Below, in pieces: positions 54,310-63,071 of a stretch of 64,000 nt of DNA. A program made the position numbers and the translations under genes. Under the pieces are notes generated by a model that did no database searches, had not been told where the DNA came from, and saw only the letters and a program-made list of their open reading frames with translations. This DNA is from Pedobacter sp. ok626 (GTDB taxonomy: Bacteria; Bacteroidota; Bacteroidia; Sphingobacteriales; Sphingobacteriaceae): NCBI RefSeq assembly GCF_900100435.1, contig NZ_FNEX01000013.1, positions 162,874-226,873 on the forward strand, in the 5' to 3' direction. Numbering within the stretch: position 1 is the first letter of the stretch; each line of letters opens with the position of its first letter.

Positions 54310-56181
54310 ATGAAAATTAATAATAAACTATTAATTGCAATGAGCGCTGGTATAATCCAGCTGGGTGTTATAGGAACTCTACGTGCTCAGGAAACTATCG
54401 ACCTCAATAATGTAGTTATTTCAGCTACTAAAAATGACCAGAAGCAATCGCAGACGGGTAAGGTTGTTACCATTATAGGTAGGGATGTGTTGGACAGGAG
54501 TCAGGGTAAAAATCTGGTGGAGTTGTTAAATGAGCAGGCCGGACTTATAGTTGGAGGGGCAACTGCTAATGCAGGCTTAAACAAGAGCTTATTTATGAGG
54601 GGCGCCGGAAGTTCTTATGCCGTTGTATTGATCGATGGTATTTTGGTAGGTAACCCTGCTGGTTCAGGAAGCGCATTTGATCTCCGCATGTTCTCTATAG
54701 ACCAGATTGATCATATTGAGATTTTAAAAGGTGGCCAGTCAACTATATATGGTTCTGATGCTGTAGCTGGTGTGATTAATATCGTAACCAAAAAAGGTAA
54801 GGATGCCGGAAATAGTGTGTATGGTGTAGCTAGTTATGGAACTTATAAAACGTATAAAGGTACTATTGGTATGAGTGCTAACGTGGATAAGTTCTCTTAT
54901 AACATTGCTTATACTCAAGGTAAGACTGATGGTTTTTCGGAAGCTGCTGAACCTGCCGGTAACACGGTTCCATTTGAAAAAGATGGTAATAAAACGGGAG
55001 CGGTTAATGCAAATTTCTCTTTGCAGGCCACAGATAATTTTAGCATTAGCCCATTTCTACGTTATTTTTATGGTCATTATGATTTTGATGGGGGTGGATA
55101 CAAAGATAATCTTACCAATAATTCTAAGATTAAGCATTTTAATGGAGGTATAAGTTCAAGGTATAATTTTGGAACTGGAAAACTAAACTTCAACTATAGC
55201 TATGAAACATCTTCAGTTGGCGCTATTACTTCAGGTACCTCAAGTCTTGGAGAGGGTAAGTTACATCTTGTTGATTTGTTTTACAATCAAAAACTAGGTA
55301 GTAATATTGATGTTTTAGTAGGCTTGGACAATAGGGCTACGAGTTCTAAAACCAATTCTGGACCAAGTGTGTCTACAAACTTATTTAGTACTTATGCATC
55401 GGTATTTGCACATGACTTGAGCATTTTTAATTTAGAAATTGGCGGACGTTACAATAAACATAAGCAATATGGCGAAAATTATACTTACAACATTACTCCA
55501 TCCATTAACGTAGTAAAGCAAGTTAAGCTTTATGGTACCATTTCAACCGCGTTTAGAACACCTACGCTGGAGAATTTATTTGGACTGTATGGAGCTAATC
55601 TGGATCTTAAACCTGAGAATTCTAAAAACTATGAAGCGGGTGTTGACTTCAGCTTTGCTGAGCGTAAATATGCTTTGCGTGTTGCTGGTTTTAAAAGAGA
55701 CTTAACCAATGCAATTGTATACGGAAATGTGGGATATATCAATCAGGCGCGCCAAAAGGTAAAAGGTTTTGAAGCGGAGCCTTCTGTGAAATTTGGTGCA
55801 TTTAGTCTTAATGGATATTATGCTTATGTAGAGGGGAATGAGTATAATGTGGTTACCAATGAGGTTTCTGATTATCTAATCCGTAGACCAAAGCATATTT
55901 TTGGTATTAATGCAGGTGTTCAGGCTACTAAAAATCTTTTCCTAAGTTCTTTCTTTAAGTATAATGGTAAGCGTTCTGATGGTAACTTTAATGAATTTGT
56001 GATTGTAGATCTTCCGGCTTATAAATTGCTGAACTTCTATGGTGAGTATATTCTGGTTAAAAAACATGTGAAGCTATTTGCAGATTTCAAGAATGTTTTA
56101 GATGAAAAGTATACTGAGTTTTATGGTTACAACAGTATGGGCTTTAATGTGAATGCGGGTGTAAGCTTTACGATTAAATAA
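54310..56181 (+). CDS. btuB: BtuB-like TonB-dependent cobalamin receptor (unit 1)
   Basis: The 623-residue outer-membrane receptor should import cobalamin. Counting from ATG at MKINNKLLIAM gives a normal signal peptide (GVIGTLRAQET); an in-frame GTG upstream lies in the riboswitch leader and is not the start. TonB box-like residues (TIDLNNVVISATKND) precede the plug (AVVLIDGILVGNP, HIEILKGGQSTIYGSDAVAG), and the barrel ends AGVSFTIK. The B12 riboswitch upstream supports the ligand. It is followed by a strong terminator, so unit 1 is monocistronic. Confidence 0.9.
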   Translation: MKINNKLLIAMSAGIIQLGVIGTLRAQETIDLNNVVISATKNDQKQSQTGKVVTIIGRDVLDRSQGKNLVELLNEQAGLIVGGATANAGLNKSLFMRGAGSSYAVVLIDGILVGNPAGSGSAFDLRMFSIDQIDHIEILKGGQSTIYGSDAVAGVINIVTKKGKDAGNSVYGVASYGTYKTYKGTIGMSANVDKFSYNIAYTQGKTDGFSEAAEPAGNTVPFEKDGNKTGAVNANFSLQATDNFSISPFLRYFYGHYDFDGGGYKDNLTNNSKIKHFNGGISSRYNFGTGKLNFNYSYETSSVGAITSGTSSLGEGKLHLVDLFYNQKLGSNIDVLVGLDNRATSSKTNSGPSVSTNLFSTYASVFAHDLSIFNLEIGGRYNKHKQYGENYTYNITPSINVVKQVKLYGTISTAFRTPTLENLFGLYGANLDLKPENSKNYEAGVDFSFAERKYALRVAGFKRDLTNAIVYGNVGYINQARQKVKGFEAEPSVKFGAFSLNGYYAYVEGNEYNVVTNEVSDYLIRRPKHIFGINAGVQATKNLFLSSFFKYNGKRSDGNFNEFVIVDLPAYKLLNFYGEYILVKKHVKLFADFKNVLDEKYTEFYGYNSMGFNVNAGVSFTIK

Positions 56182-56213
56182 AATATACGTCCTTGACGTT
56201 TAGAATGTAGTGT

Positions 56214-56261
56214 AAAATCAGTAATTTAACCTGTTAATGAGATGGTTAAATTACTGATTTT
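56214..56261. terminator. Strong terminator after the unit 1 receptor
   Basis: AAAATCAGTAATTTAACC (56214-56231) and GGTTAAATTACTGATTTT (56244-56261) are perfect 18-bp complements with a 12-base loop. It ends unit 1 and is separate from the palindrome that follows. Confidence 0.85.
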
Positions 56262-56287
56262 AATTTCTTCCAATTTCCATCTTTACT

Positions 56288-56314
56288 ATTGAACAAAATG
56301 TAATTTTGTTCAAT
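56288..56314. promoter_or_regulatory. 12-bp palindrome overlapping a -7 element
   Basis: ATTGAACAAAAT, three bases GTA, ATTTTGTTCAAT form a perfect palindrome. It contains TAATTTTG (56301-56308), a match to the -7 consensus. A second TAATTTTG lies at 56338-56345. It is a good operator candidate for the DUF6934 gene 130 bp downstream. Confidence 0.55.
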
Positions 56315-56442
56315 ACAGCGATCTCTGGTATCGCAACTAATTTTGTTTGGTTAAACTCAATAAAAAATGCGTTTTCCAACTAATTTTTGATACCTGTTTT
56401 TTGACAATAATGATCTTGGGATCTTTGTCAGAAATAGGTTTT

Positions 56443-56886
56443 ATGAATCTAAAAAGATATCCATTTCAAGCAAAAAATGATTTTCGAGAGTATTACTTTA
56501 ATAGTAATGGTCCTAAGGGAAAAATAAGAAAATCCGTTGTCTATTCAGTTCTTCAGGAAGATCCGTTGGTTTATAACCTGGCGTTTGGCGATGAGGATGC
56601 GAACACCGGAAAGATTATCGATAATGTAATTAGTAATAATGACGATAGAGACTTTGTACTCGCCACCGTCGCAAGTACTATTCATTCATTTTGTGATCGT
56701 TATGGGAATCAACTTGTGTATGTTACAGGTAGTTCGGCTTCAAGAACTAGGCTTTATCAAATTAATATTGCCCGGTTATATGATGAAATTAGTGCTGATT
56801 TTGACATCTATGGAGATACTGGAACTGAAATAGTCAGTTTTGAGCGAAATGTCAATTACCAAGGGTTTTTGGTTAGGCGTAAGTAA
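56443..56886 (+). CDS. DUF6934 family protein
   Basis: The 147-residue protein begins MNLKRYPFQAKNDFREYYF and shows SNGPKGKIRKSVVYS, YNLAFGDEDANTGKI, and VLATVASTIHSFCDRYG with YVTGSSASRTRLYQINIARL, which is the DUF6934 pattern. An earlier in-frame start would add 32 hydrophobic residues unlike the family, so the inner ATG is used. DUF6934 has no known function; a TGSxxxRTRLY motif suggests a nucleotide or RNA-binding fold. A 54-codon gene follows 37 bp downstream. It separates the two B12 units. Confidence 0.75.
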   Translation: MNLKRYPFQAKNDFREYYFNSNGPKGKIRKSVVYSVLQEDPLVYNLAFGDEDANTGKIIDNVISNNDDRDFVLATVASTIHSFCDRYGNQLVYVTGSSASRTRLYQINIARLYDEISADFDIYGDTGTEIVSFERNVNYQGFLVRRK

Positions 56887-56923
56887 ATTAGTAAATATTA
56901 AAAGGTAATTAAAAAGCATTATT

Positions 56924-57088
56924 ATGGTTGCAGAGAAATACGTTAGGGAATTAGAACAAGGCTATCCGAAAGTTCTTGTTGCAGAAACGGGGAATAGTCA
57001 TGCCAATGATCCGTATGTTTTAAAAAAGTTAGCTAGGGCAAAAGAGATGTTTAGTAAAGTTAAGCTGCCTGATCATTTGAAAAAATAA
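56924..57088 (+). CDS. 54-residue protein, partner of the DUF6934 gene
   Basis: The frame runs MVAEKYVRELEQGYPKVLVA, ETGNSHANDPYVLKKLARA and KEMFSKVKLPDHLKK to a TAA. The composition is charged and helical, with no signal peptide. It lies 37 bp after the DUF6934 stop on the same strand. I do not recognise a family. Small gene next to DUF6934 and a strong palindrome upstream give the look of a two-gene module, perhaps toxin-antitoxin or anti-element; this is inference. Confidence 0.6.
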   Translation: MVAEKYVRELEQGYPKVLVAETGNSHANDPYVLKKLARAKEMFSKVKLPDHLKK

Positions 57089-57148
57089 TCTTGAAGGTAA
57101 AACCAGCATTGATTGTCGTGGGAATAATAGATTTTCATAGCTATTTGT

Positions 57149-57179
57149 TTGCTGGTAGTTTAATATTAAGTACCTTCGC
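57149..57179 (+). promoter_or_regulatory. Promoter of B12 riboswitch unit 2
   Basis: TTG (57149-57151, in TTTGCTGG) and TACCTTCGC (57171-57179) have a 19-base spacer. The same words as in promoter 1 are seen, and unit 2 transcription should start near 57186. Confidence 0.65.
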
Positions 57180-57180
57180 A

Positions 57181-57370
57181 GCGCTTTTGGTTCCCGATAA
57201 GATTAACTTATCTGGATTAAAAGGGAATACGGTGTAATTCCGTAACTGTCCCGCAGCTGTAAGCTCTATAACGGTATTCAAATCGAAGCCACTTTTCTAA
57301 ATCTTAAACGGTGAAGAATGGGAAGGCAGAATATCCGGGAGTAAGTCAGAAGACCTGCCATTCGCTTTTA
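57181..57370 (+). promoter_or_regulatory. Cobalamin riboswitch 2
   Basis: It is a near-copy of riboswitch 1. The same aptamer segments are present, including GGGAATACGGTG, AACTGTCCCGCAGCTGTAAG, CGAAGCCACT, GGGAAGGCAG and the B12 box GTAAGTCAGAAGACCTGCC. Differences cluster in peripheral loops (57201-57215 and 57296-57318). It controls the second receptor operon. Confidence 0.93.
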
Positions 57371-57373
57371 TGA

Positions 57374-57466
57374 TTTCATAGCTTTCGGGGATTGAAGCTA
57401 GGAGTGAGTGCTTATTTATTGTATTTCATTTCCTTAATCTAACTGTTTGCTGTGGGTAATACTCAC
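57374..57466 (+). promoter_or_regulatory. Conserved leader after riboswitch 2
   Basis: This is the counterpart of 54197-54291. GTGAGT (57404-57409) pairs with ACTCAC (57461-57466), six bases before the ATG of the receptor. A GTG frame starting here is open for only 12 codons, so a conserved leader peptide is unlikely and the conservation is at RNA level. Confidence 0.5.
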
Positions 57467-57472
57467 AACAAA

Positions 57473-59533
57473 ATGATAAGAAACAAACATGCCTTTAGGG
57501 GTGTAAATTGTGCTTTATTGACTTTTATGGCCGTTTTTTGGTCCAACTTTTTTATGCCTGCAAATTTGCAGGCACAAACTGGTGTTGCCAAAGCCCTAAA
57601 GTCGGATTCGTTAAATAAAGTAAAACAGCTTAAAGAAGTTCAGATCAGCAGGGTAAAGATTACACGCAGGCAGACTTCTTCCACGCCCTTGCAGATTCTA
57701 TCAGGAGCGGAGCTGGAGCGCTTAAACAGTTTGTCTGTTGCAGATGCAGTTCGCTTTTTCTCTGGTGTACAGCTAAAGGATTATGGGGGCATTGGAGGTT
57801 TAAAAACCATCAACGTAAGAAGTATGGGCACCAATCATACTGCTGTATTTTATGATGGTGTACAGTTAGGTAATGCACAAAATGGGCAGGTGGATCTCGG
57901 AAAGTTTTCATTAGATAACATCGAAGAAATAGAACTTTACAATGGCCAAAAGAGTACAATCTTTCAATCTGCTAAAGGTTTTGCTTCTGGGAGCTCCCTA
58001 TATCTTAATGCAAAACAGCCTGTTTTTGAAAAGGGACAGTCTGATCATTTAACTGCGACACTTAAATCAGGTTCTTTCGGATTAATTAATCCTTCAGTGC
58101 GTTGGCAAAAGAAAGTAAACGATAAGGTTTATAGTTCAATAAGTGCAGAATATAAAAACGCAAATGGAAGATATAAATTCCATGATACCAATGGTACATA
58201 CGATACAACGCTAGTTAGGAGAAATGGAGATATAGAGACCATGCGACTGGAGGGGGGATTATACGGTAAGCTGGCCGATAGTAGTGTATGGAGTGCTAAG
58301 GTTTATTTTTACAATGACGAGCAAGGCTTACCAGGAGCGATCGTTAATAATGTTTATGATTTCAGTCAGCGCCTATGGAACCGGAACTTTTTTGTTCAGG
58401 GTAACTACAAAAAAGAAGCGGGCAGGTATAATTTAATGGCATCTGTAAAATATGCAAATGATTATTCCAGATATCTGGATCCAAATATTGTTAAGGATGA
58501 AGGGCTAACCAATAATATTTACAAGCTGCAAGAGTTTTATGTAACCTTGTCTAATCGATATAAAATCAACTCCTTATGGGATGTTGTTTTATCTGGAGAT
58601 TATCAGCACAATACTTTAGATGCCAATCTGTATCGTTTCCCATATCCAACAAGGCAAACTGTGCTTATGGCGTTGGCCACTGAAATTCATTTAAACCGAT
58701 TAAATATTCAGGCCAATTTATTGGGAACCCTCGTAAATGACGAAGTAAAGCAATATTACTCAGCAGGTAATAAAAGCGAACTCAGCCCAACTGTAATGGC
58801 CTCCTGGCAGCCTTTTGGTTCAAAGGAATTTCGACTGCGCGCATTTTACAAGCACATATTCAGGATGCCTACTTTTAATGATCTGTATTATACGTTTATT
58901 GGTAGTACCTTTCTTAAGCCTGAATATACCAAGCAATATGATCTAGGTTTTACTTACATAAAGGTGTTTGAAAATAAATGGCTAAGTCAGATCAGTATAC
59001 AGACTGATGCCTATTACAATAAGATAAAGGATAAGATTGTTGCAGTTCCAGGAGCAAACCTATTTAGATGGAGTATGCAGAATTTAGGCCTTGTAGAGAT
59101 AAAAGGACTGGATGTAAATGCGCAATCTGTCTGGAAAATTACCGATGGCTTAAGTGCCAATGCAGGGCTTACTTATACTTATCAGCAAGCGCTTAATGTT
59201 ACCAATGTAACGCTAAACTATAGAAATCAAATTCCTTACACACCTGTTCACAGCGGTTCTGTTATTGGGGGACTGGACTGGCGAAACATGGGTATGAATT
59301 ACAGTTATATTTATACAGGTGAAAGGTACGATCAGAGCGCAAATATTGCTGCCAACTACGTACAGCCCTGGTATACGCATGATATTGCATTTCATTACCG
59401 TAAATCTATTGGCGATAAGAAGATCAAATTCTCTGCCGAAATAAATAACCTACTGGACCAGAATTACGCCGTGATTACCAATTTCCCTATGCCCGGCAGG
59501 TCATATCGTTTCACTCTATCTTATTCCTATTAA
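57473..59533 (+). CDS. Second BtuB-like TonB-dependent receptor (unit 2)
   Basis: The 686-residue receptor begins MIRNKHAFRGV, then a signal peptide (FFMPANLQAQTG). The plug shows VQISRVKITRRQTSS, then INVRSMGTNHTAVFYDGV and IEEIELYNGQKSTIFQSA, and the barrel runs to FTLSYSY. It differs strongly from the unit 1 receptor, so it is not a recent duplicate although the leaders are. In Bacteroidota, genomes often encode several B12 receptors with different preferences for cobamides; this is the likely reason for two. The next gene overlaps its stop by one base. Confidence 0.9.
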   Translation: MIRNKHAFRGVNCALLTFMAVFWSNFFMPANLQAQTGVAKALKSDSLNKVKQLKEVQISRVKITRRQTSSTPLQILSGAELERLNSLSVADAVRFFSGVQLKDYGGIGGLKTINVRSMGTNHTAVFYDGVQLGNAQNGQVDLGKFSLDNIEEIELYNGQKSTIFQSAKGFASGSSLYLNAKQPVFEKGQSDHLTATLKSGSFGLINPSVRWQKKVNDKVYSSISAEYKNANGRYKFHDTNGTYDTTLVRRNGDIETMRLEGGLYGKLADSSVWSAKVYFYNDEQGLPGAIVNNVYDFSQRLWNRNFFVQGNYKKEAGRYNLMASVKYANDYSRYLDPNIVKDEGLTNNIYKLQEFYVTLSNRYKINSLWDVVLSGDYQHNTLDANLYRFPYPTRQTVLMALATEIHLNRLNIQANLLGTLVNDEVKQYYSAGNKSELSPTVMASWQPFGSKEFRLRAFYKHIFRMPTFNDLYYTFIGSTFLKPEYTKQYDLGFTYIKVFENKWLSQISIQTDAYYNKIKDKIVAVPGANLFRWSMQNLGLVEIKGLDVNAQSVWKITDGLSANAGLTYTYQQALNVTNVTLNYRNQIPYTPVHSGSVIGGLDWRNMGMNYSYIYTGERYDQSANIAANYVQPWYTHDIAFHYRKSIGDKKIKFSAEINNLLDQNYAVITNFPMPGRSYRFTLSYSY

Positions 59534-60678
59534 TGATGAACAAAAGAAAACTCTATTTTTTATCCTCTGCTCTGCTTTTTGTGCTAGTGCAAACAAGCTG
59601 TAGAAAGGATTTAGCCCCGGTAAAAGATGAAATAGAAGCAATCGTTCCGGACCCTTCAAGTCTGGTAAAAGGCTTTTACCTGCTCAACGAAGGAAACATG
59701 AATATGAACAAGGCTTCATTGGATTACCTTGATATTCATCAGGGGCTTTATAAAAAAAATATTTATGGCAAAGCCAATCCTGAAGTGGTAAAAGGATTGG
59801 GGGATGTTGGGAATGATATCTCTGTATATGGTTCTAAATTATATGTAGTAGTTAATGTGTCCAATAAGGTAGAGGTGTTGGATGTTAAAACAGGTAAAAA
59901 AATTAAGCAGATTGATGTGCTTAATTGCCGTTATGTCAGTTTCAGTAAAGGTAAGGCTTATGTAAGTGCTTATTTAGGTGAAGTTGGCGATCCTAAAGCG
60001 CCACAGGGAGTAGTGGTATGTATCGATACGACTACATTGAATGAGGTAAAAAGGGTAGAAGTTGGCCGGCAACCGGAAGAAATGGCTATAGTTGGCGAAA
60101 AACTATATGTTGCGAACTCCGGTGGTTACAGTCCCCCAAACTATGAAAGAACAGTTTCGGTAATAGATCTGAATACCTTTCAAGTCGTTAAAAATATTGA
60201 TGTGGCTATTAATCTACATCGCCTTAAGGCAGATCAGTATGGAGATTTATATGTGACTTCTAGAGGGGATTACTACGATACTCCTTCCAAACTTTTTGTG
60301 ATTGATACCAAAACTGAAACTGTTAAGAAGACCTTTGATATTGGCGTGAGTAATTTGGCTATAGATGGTGATCGGGCATATTTCTATAGCACCGAATTTA
60401 GTTACCTAACTGGTGAGAATAAGATTAGTTATGGTATTCTGAATGTAAAGGATGAGGTGCTAACGAATCAAAAGTTTATAACTGATGGGACAGATAAAAA
60501 TATCATGATTCCGTATGGAATTGCTATTAACCCGATTAGCAAGGATGTATATGTAACCGATGCCAAGGACTACGTTTCGCCAGGTAGGTTGTATTGTTTT
60601 GACAAAAATACCGGAAAAAGGAGGTGGTCTGTCGAAACTGGAGATATTCCTGCTCATATCGCATTTGTTTACAAATAA
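59533..60678 (+). CDS. DUF5074 beta-propeller lipoprotein (BtuG-like)
   Basis: The 381-residue lipoprotein has its Cys at about residue 23 (LVQTSCRKD). The body is a seven-bladed YncE/DUF5074-type propeller (GFYLLNEGNMNMNKASLDYL, GVVVCIDTTTLNEVKRVEVG, TVSVIDLNTFQVVKNIDVA). Surface propeller lipoproteins of this kind next to BtuB in Bacteroides (BtuG) bind cobalamin tightly. The start overlaps the receptor stop by one base (TAATG), which shows coupling. A B12-capturing role is inferred from the riboswitch and family. Confidence 0.85.
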   Translation: MMNKRKLYFLSSALLFVLVQTSCRKDLAPVKDEIEAIVPDPSSLVKGFYLLNEGNMNMNKASLDYLDIHQGLYKKNIYGKANPEVVKGLGDVGNDISVYGSKLYVVVNVSNKVEVLDVKTGKKIKQIDVLNCRYVSFSKGKAYVSAYLGEVGDPKAPQGVVVCIDTTTLNEVKRVEVGRQPEEMAIVGEKLYVANSGGYSPPNYERTVSVIDLNTFQVVKNIDVAINLHRLKADQYGDLYVTSRGDYYDTPSKLFVIDTKTETVKKTFDIGVSNLAIDGDRAYFYSTEFSYLTGENKISYGILNVKDEVLTNQKFITDGTDKNIMIPYGIAINPISKDVYVTDAKDYVSPGRLYCFDKNTGKRRWSVETGDIPAHIAFVYK

Positions 60679-60768
60679 GATCACCTGTTGCCATCATGGG
60701 ACTCGAAATACAATTGTCATCCCCTGAATCAATTAAATCATTAACCAATAAATAAATAAATAAAACAA

Positions 60769-61872
60769 ATGAAAATTAAAAATTATCTTCTCCTGGCATG
60801 TTTATTCATTAGCCTGCTATCAGCCTGTAAAAAAGACGAGGCTATACCGGCTCTATCCATTCAGATGGGTGTTGCTGATAAAGAGATTACTGGTAAGTTA
60901 AGTGAAATGCTATCCTTTTCTGCGAGTAGCACAAATGACGTTGTTTACCAACAGGAATGGAAGTTAGATGGCGAAGTAAAAAGCACTGGAGGCGTGTATG
61001 AATTTACGCCTTTAAAATCTGGCATTTACCTGATCGAATACACTGCTTTTAATAACTCGGATACATTTACTTTTTTATATACCATTAAAGTAGAGGCTCC
61101 AACTAAGCCTGTTACTCCTGAGAGCTCCATGTATGTAACTAAGTTATTCGAATACAATCCTGCACCTGGACAATTTATCAATAAAGCACCTGGAAATTTA
61201 GTAAGTGCTGAAGGTATCCTTGGAAAAAAAGGGATGGTTACATTAGGTGCATGGGGCGGTTATATCGTATTGGGATTTGATCATACTGTGTTGAATATCG
61301 ATAAGGATGATATTGTTGTGTACGGTAATCCAATGGGAAACTTTGCTGAACCTGGAATTATATGGGTAATGCAGGATGAAAATAACAATGGAAAGCCTGA
61401 TGATACATGGTATGAAGTGGCAGGAAGTGACTTTGGTAAAGCGGGCTATAAAAGAAATTACTCAGTTACCTATACCAGACCTACACCAGATACTGCTCCA
61501 ATTCCATGGAAAGATAGCGATGGTAATACAGGTTTTGTCGCTACAAACACTTTTCACAAACAGAGTTATTTTCCACTATGGGTAACTGGAAGTGAATATA
61601 CATTAACGGGTTCTATATTGCCATCTACGGGTATTGATATGACTAACCCTAGCTACATCACAAGTGCTCCATTTGCATGGGGATATGCTGATAATACTGT
61701 TGGTGGAGATAAGATTGATATCAGCAATGCTGTAGATAAGAATGGTAAAAAAGTATCATTGGCAGGTGTCGATTTTATTAAAATTCAGACAGGTATACAA
61801 GCTAATATGGGCTGGTTAGGCGAGCTGTCGACAGAAGTACTCGGTGTTGCTGATATGAGTTTAGTAAAGTAA
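60769..61872 (+). CDS. PKD-like surface lipoprotein of the B12 operon
   Basis: The 367-residue lipoprotein has its Cys at residue 20 (SLLSACKKDE). An N-terminal PKD-like beta-sandwich spans about 30-110 (SFSASSTNDVVYQQEWKLDG). The rest is a less defined beta domain with a Ca-binding-like loop (DENNNGKPDDTWYE) and TLGAWGGYIVLGFDHTV. Similar cell-surface proteins occur in B12 loci of Bacteroides, but I do not claim an orthologue. It lies 90 bp after the BtuG-like gene. Binding of cobalamin or of the receptor complex is inferred. Confidence 0.75.
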   Translation: MKIKNYLLLACLFISLLSACKKDEAIPALSIQMGVADKEITGKLSEMLSFSASSTNDVVYQQEWKLDGEVKSTGGVYEFTPLKSGIYLIEYTAFNNSDTFTFLYTIKVEAPTKPVTPESSMYVTKLFEYNPAPGQFINKAPGNLVSAEGILGKKGMVTLGAWGGYIVLGFDHTVLNIDKDDIVVYGNPMGNFAEPGIIWVMQDENNNGKPDDTWYEVAGSDFGKAGYKRNYSVTYTRPTPDTAPIPWKDSDGNTGFVATNTFHKQSYFPLWVTGSEYTLTGSILPSTGIDMTNPSYITSAPFAWGYADNTVGGDKIDISNAVDKNGKKVSLAGVDFIKIQTGIQANMGWLGELSTEVLGVADMSLVK

Positions 61873-61933
61873 TCGCTTTCTTATCAAAATAAAGCGCTCT
61901 TAAAACACAAATCAAAAATTACTTAACAAATAA

Positions 61934-63043
61934 ATGAATACTAGAAAATTAAAAAATGCAGGACTTGCATTATTGATTACAAGTGCTTTAGCCTCGTGTA
62001 AAAAAGATAACAATGTTAAAGACGAGTTACCAGTAGCCGGTAAATATGAAAATGGTTTTTTTGTAATCAATGAAGGCTGGTTTGGCCACGGTACAGGGTC
62101 GGTAAGTTTCTTTGATAATGTATCGGGGACATTAAAGGACAGTGTATTTCAGAAAGAGAACCCAACTAGTCAGGGTTTTGCGCCAACAAGTTCGACTGTG
62201 CAGTTTGCTGCTGAGTTTAACCATAATTTATATGTGGTAAGCAAGGCTAGAGGATCGGTTGTAATTGCCGATGCAAAAACGCTTAAAGAGGTTGGCCGTA
62301 TTGCGGGCTCAACTGATTACGATTGGCGTGCTTTTGTTGGTTTAGACGAAAACAGAGGCTTGTTGAGTGCTAGTGATGGTGTTTATATGATTAATCTTAA
62401 AACTTATAAGCCTTCATTTAAATTACTGGGTGCTACCGGGCAGACCGGAGATATGCTAAAAGCTGGTAAATACATCTATGTGCTTAATCAATCGGCTGGT
62501 GCTATTATTTACAATGCGGAAGACCTTACTGTGGTTAAGAAGATAGCTGGAGTTACTTTAGGCTTTGCGCAAACACTTAACCAAAAAGTATGGTATACCA
62601 AAGCAAAATTCTTATATAGCTCCAATCCACAAACATTAGAAACGGATAGTGTTGAATTGCCATTTACTCCTGCAACGACATGGTTTACCTGGTTCTCTTC
62701 ACCAATTATAGCCTCTACTAAGGACAATACCGTGTTTTTATTGAAATCATCGAGCTTTGGTGGAGGTAAAGAGTTGTATAAATATACTGAAGGCAACAAA
62801 TCAACCTTAGATAAGCCATTTATTACGACCCCTGATAAGCAGTCGTTTTATAGAAAGAACTTAGGTTATAATCCGCAAACCAATCAAATTGTAACGACTA
62901 CGGTGCAGGATGGTTATGGTGCAAATTATGAGGTTAACAATATCTATTTTCATGATGCAGCGACAGGGCAATTGATTAAACAGATCCCTTACAGCGGTTA
63001 TTATTTCCCGGCAATGTTTGTATTCCATGAAAATTCCATATAA
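61934..63043 (+). CDS. Second DUF5074 propeller lipoprotein
   Basis: The 369-residue lipoprotein has its Cys at about residue 22 (SALASCKKDN). The first blade reads FFVINEGWFGHGTGSVSFFD, the hallmark of DUF5074, and the rest is a propeller (RGSVVIADAKTLKEVGRIAG, AGAIIYNAEDLTVVKKIAG). It is probably a paralogue of the BtuG-like protein in the same operon, though the two share only the fold. It may bind a different cobamide or act at another step. It lies 61 bp after the PKD-like gene. Confidence 0.85.
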   Translation: MNTRKLKNAGLALLITSALASCKKDNNVKDELPVAGKYENGFFVINEGWFGHGTGSVSFFDNVSGTLKDSVFQKENPTSQGFAPTSSTVQFAAEFNHNLYVVSKARGSVVIADAKTLKEVGRIAGSTDYDWRAFVGLDENRGLLSASDGVYMINLKTYKPSFKLLGATGQTGDMLKAGKYIYVLNQSAGAIIYNAEDLTVVKKIAGVTLGFAQTLNQKVWYTKAKFLYSSNPQTLETDSVELPFTPATTWFTWFSSPIIASTKDNTVFLLKSSSFGGGKELYKYTEGNKSTLDKPFITTPDKQSFYRKNLGYNPQTNQIVTTTVQDGYGANYEVNNIYFHDAATGQLIKQIPYSGYYFPAMFVFHENSI

Positions 63044-63071
63044 ATAATATAACTTTGTGTTATAAATTATA

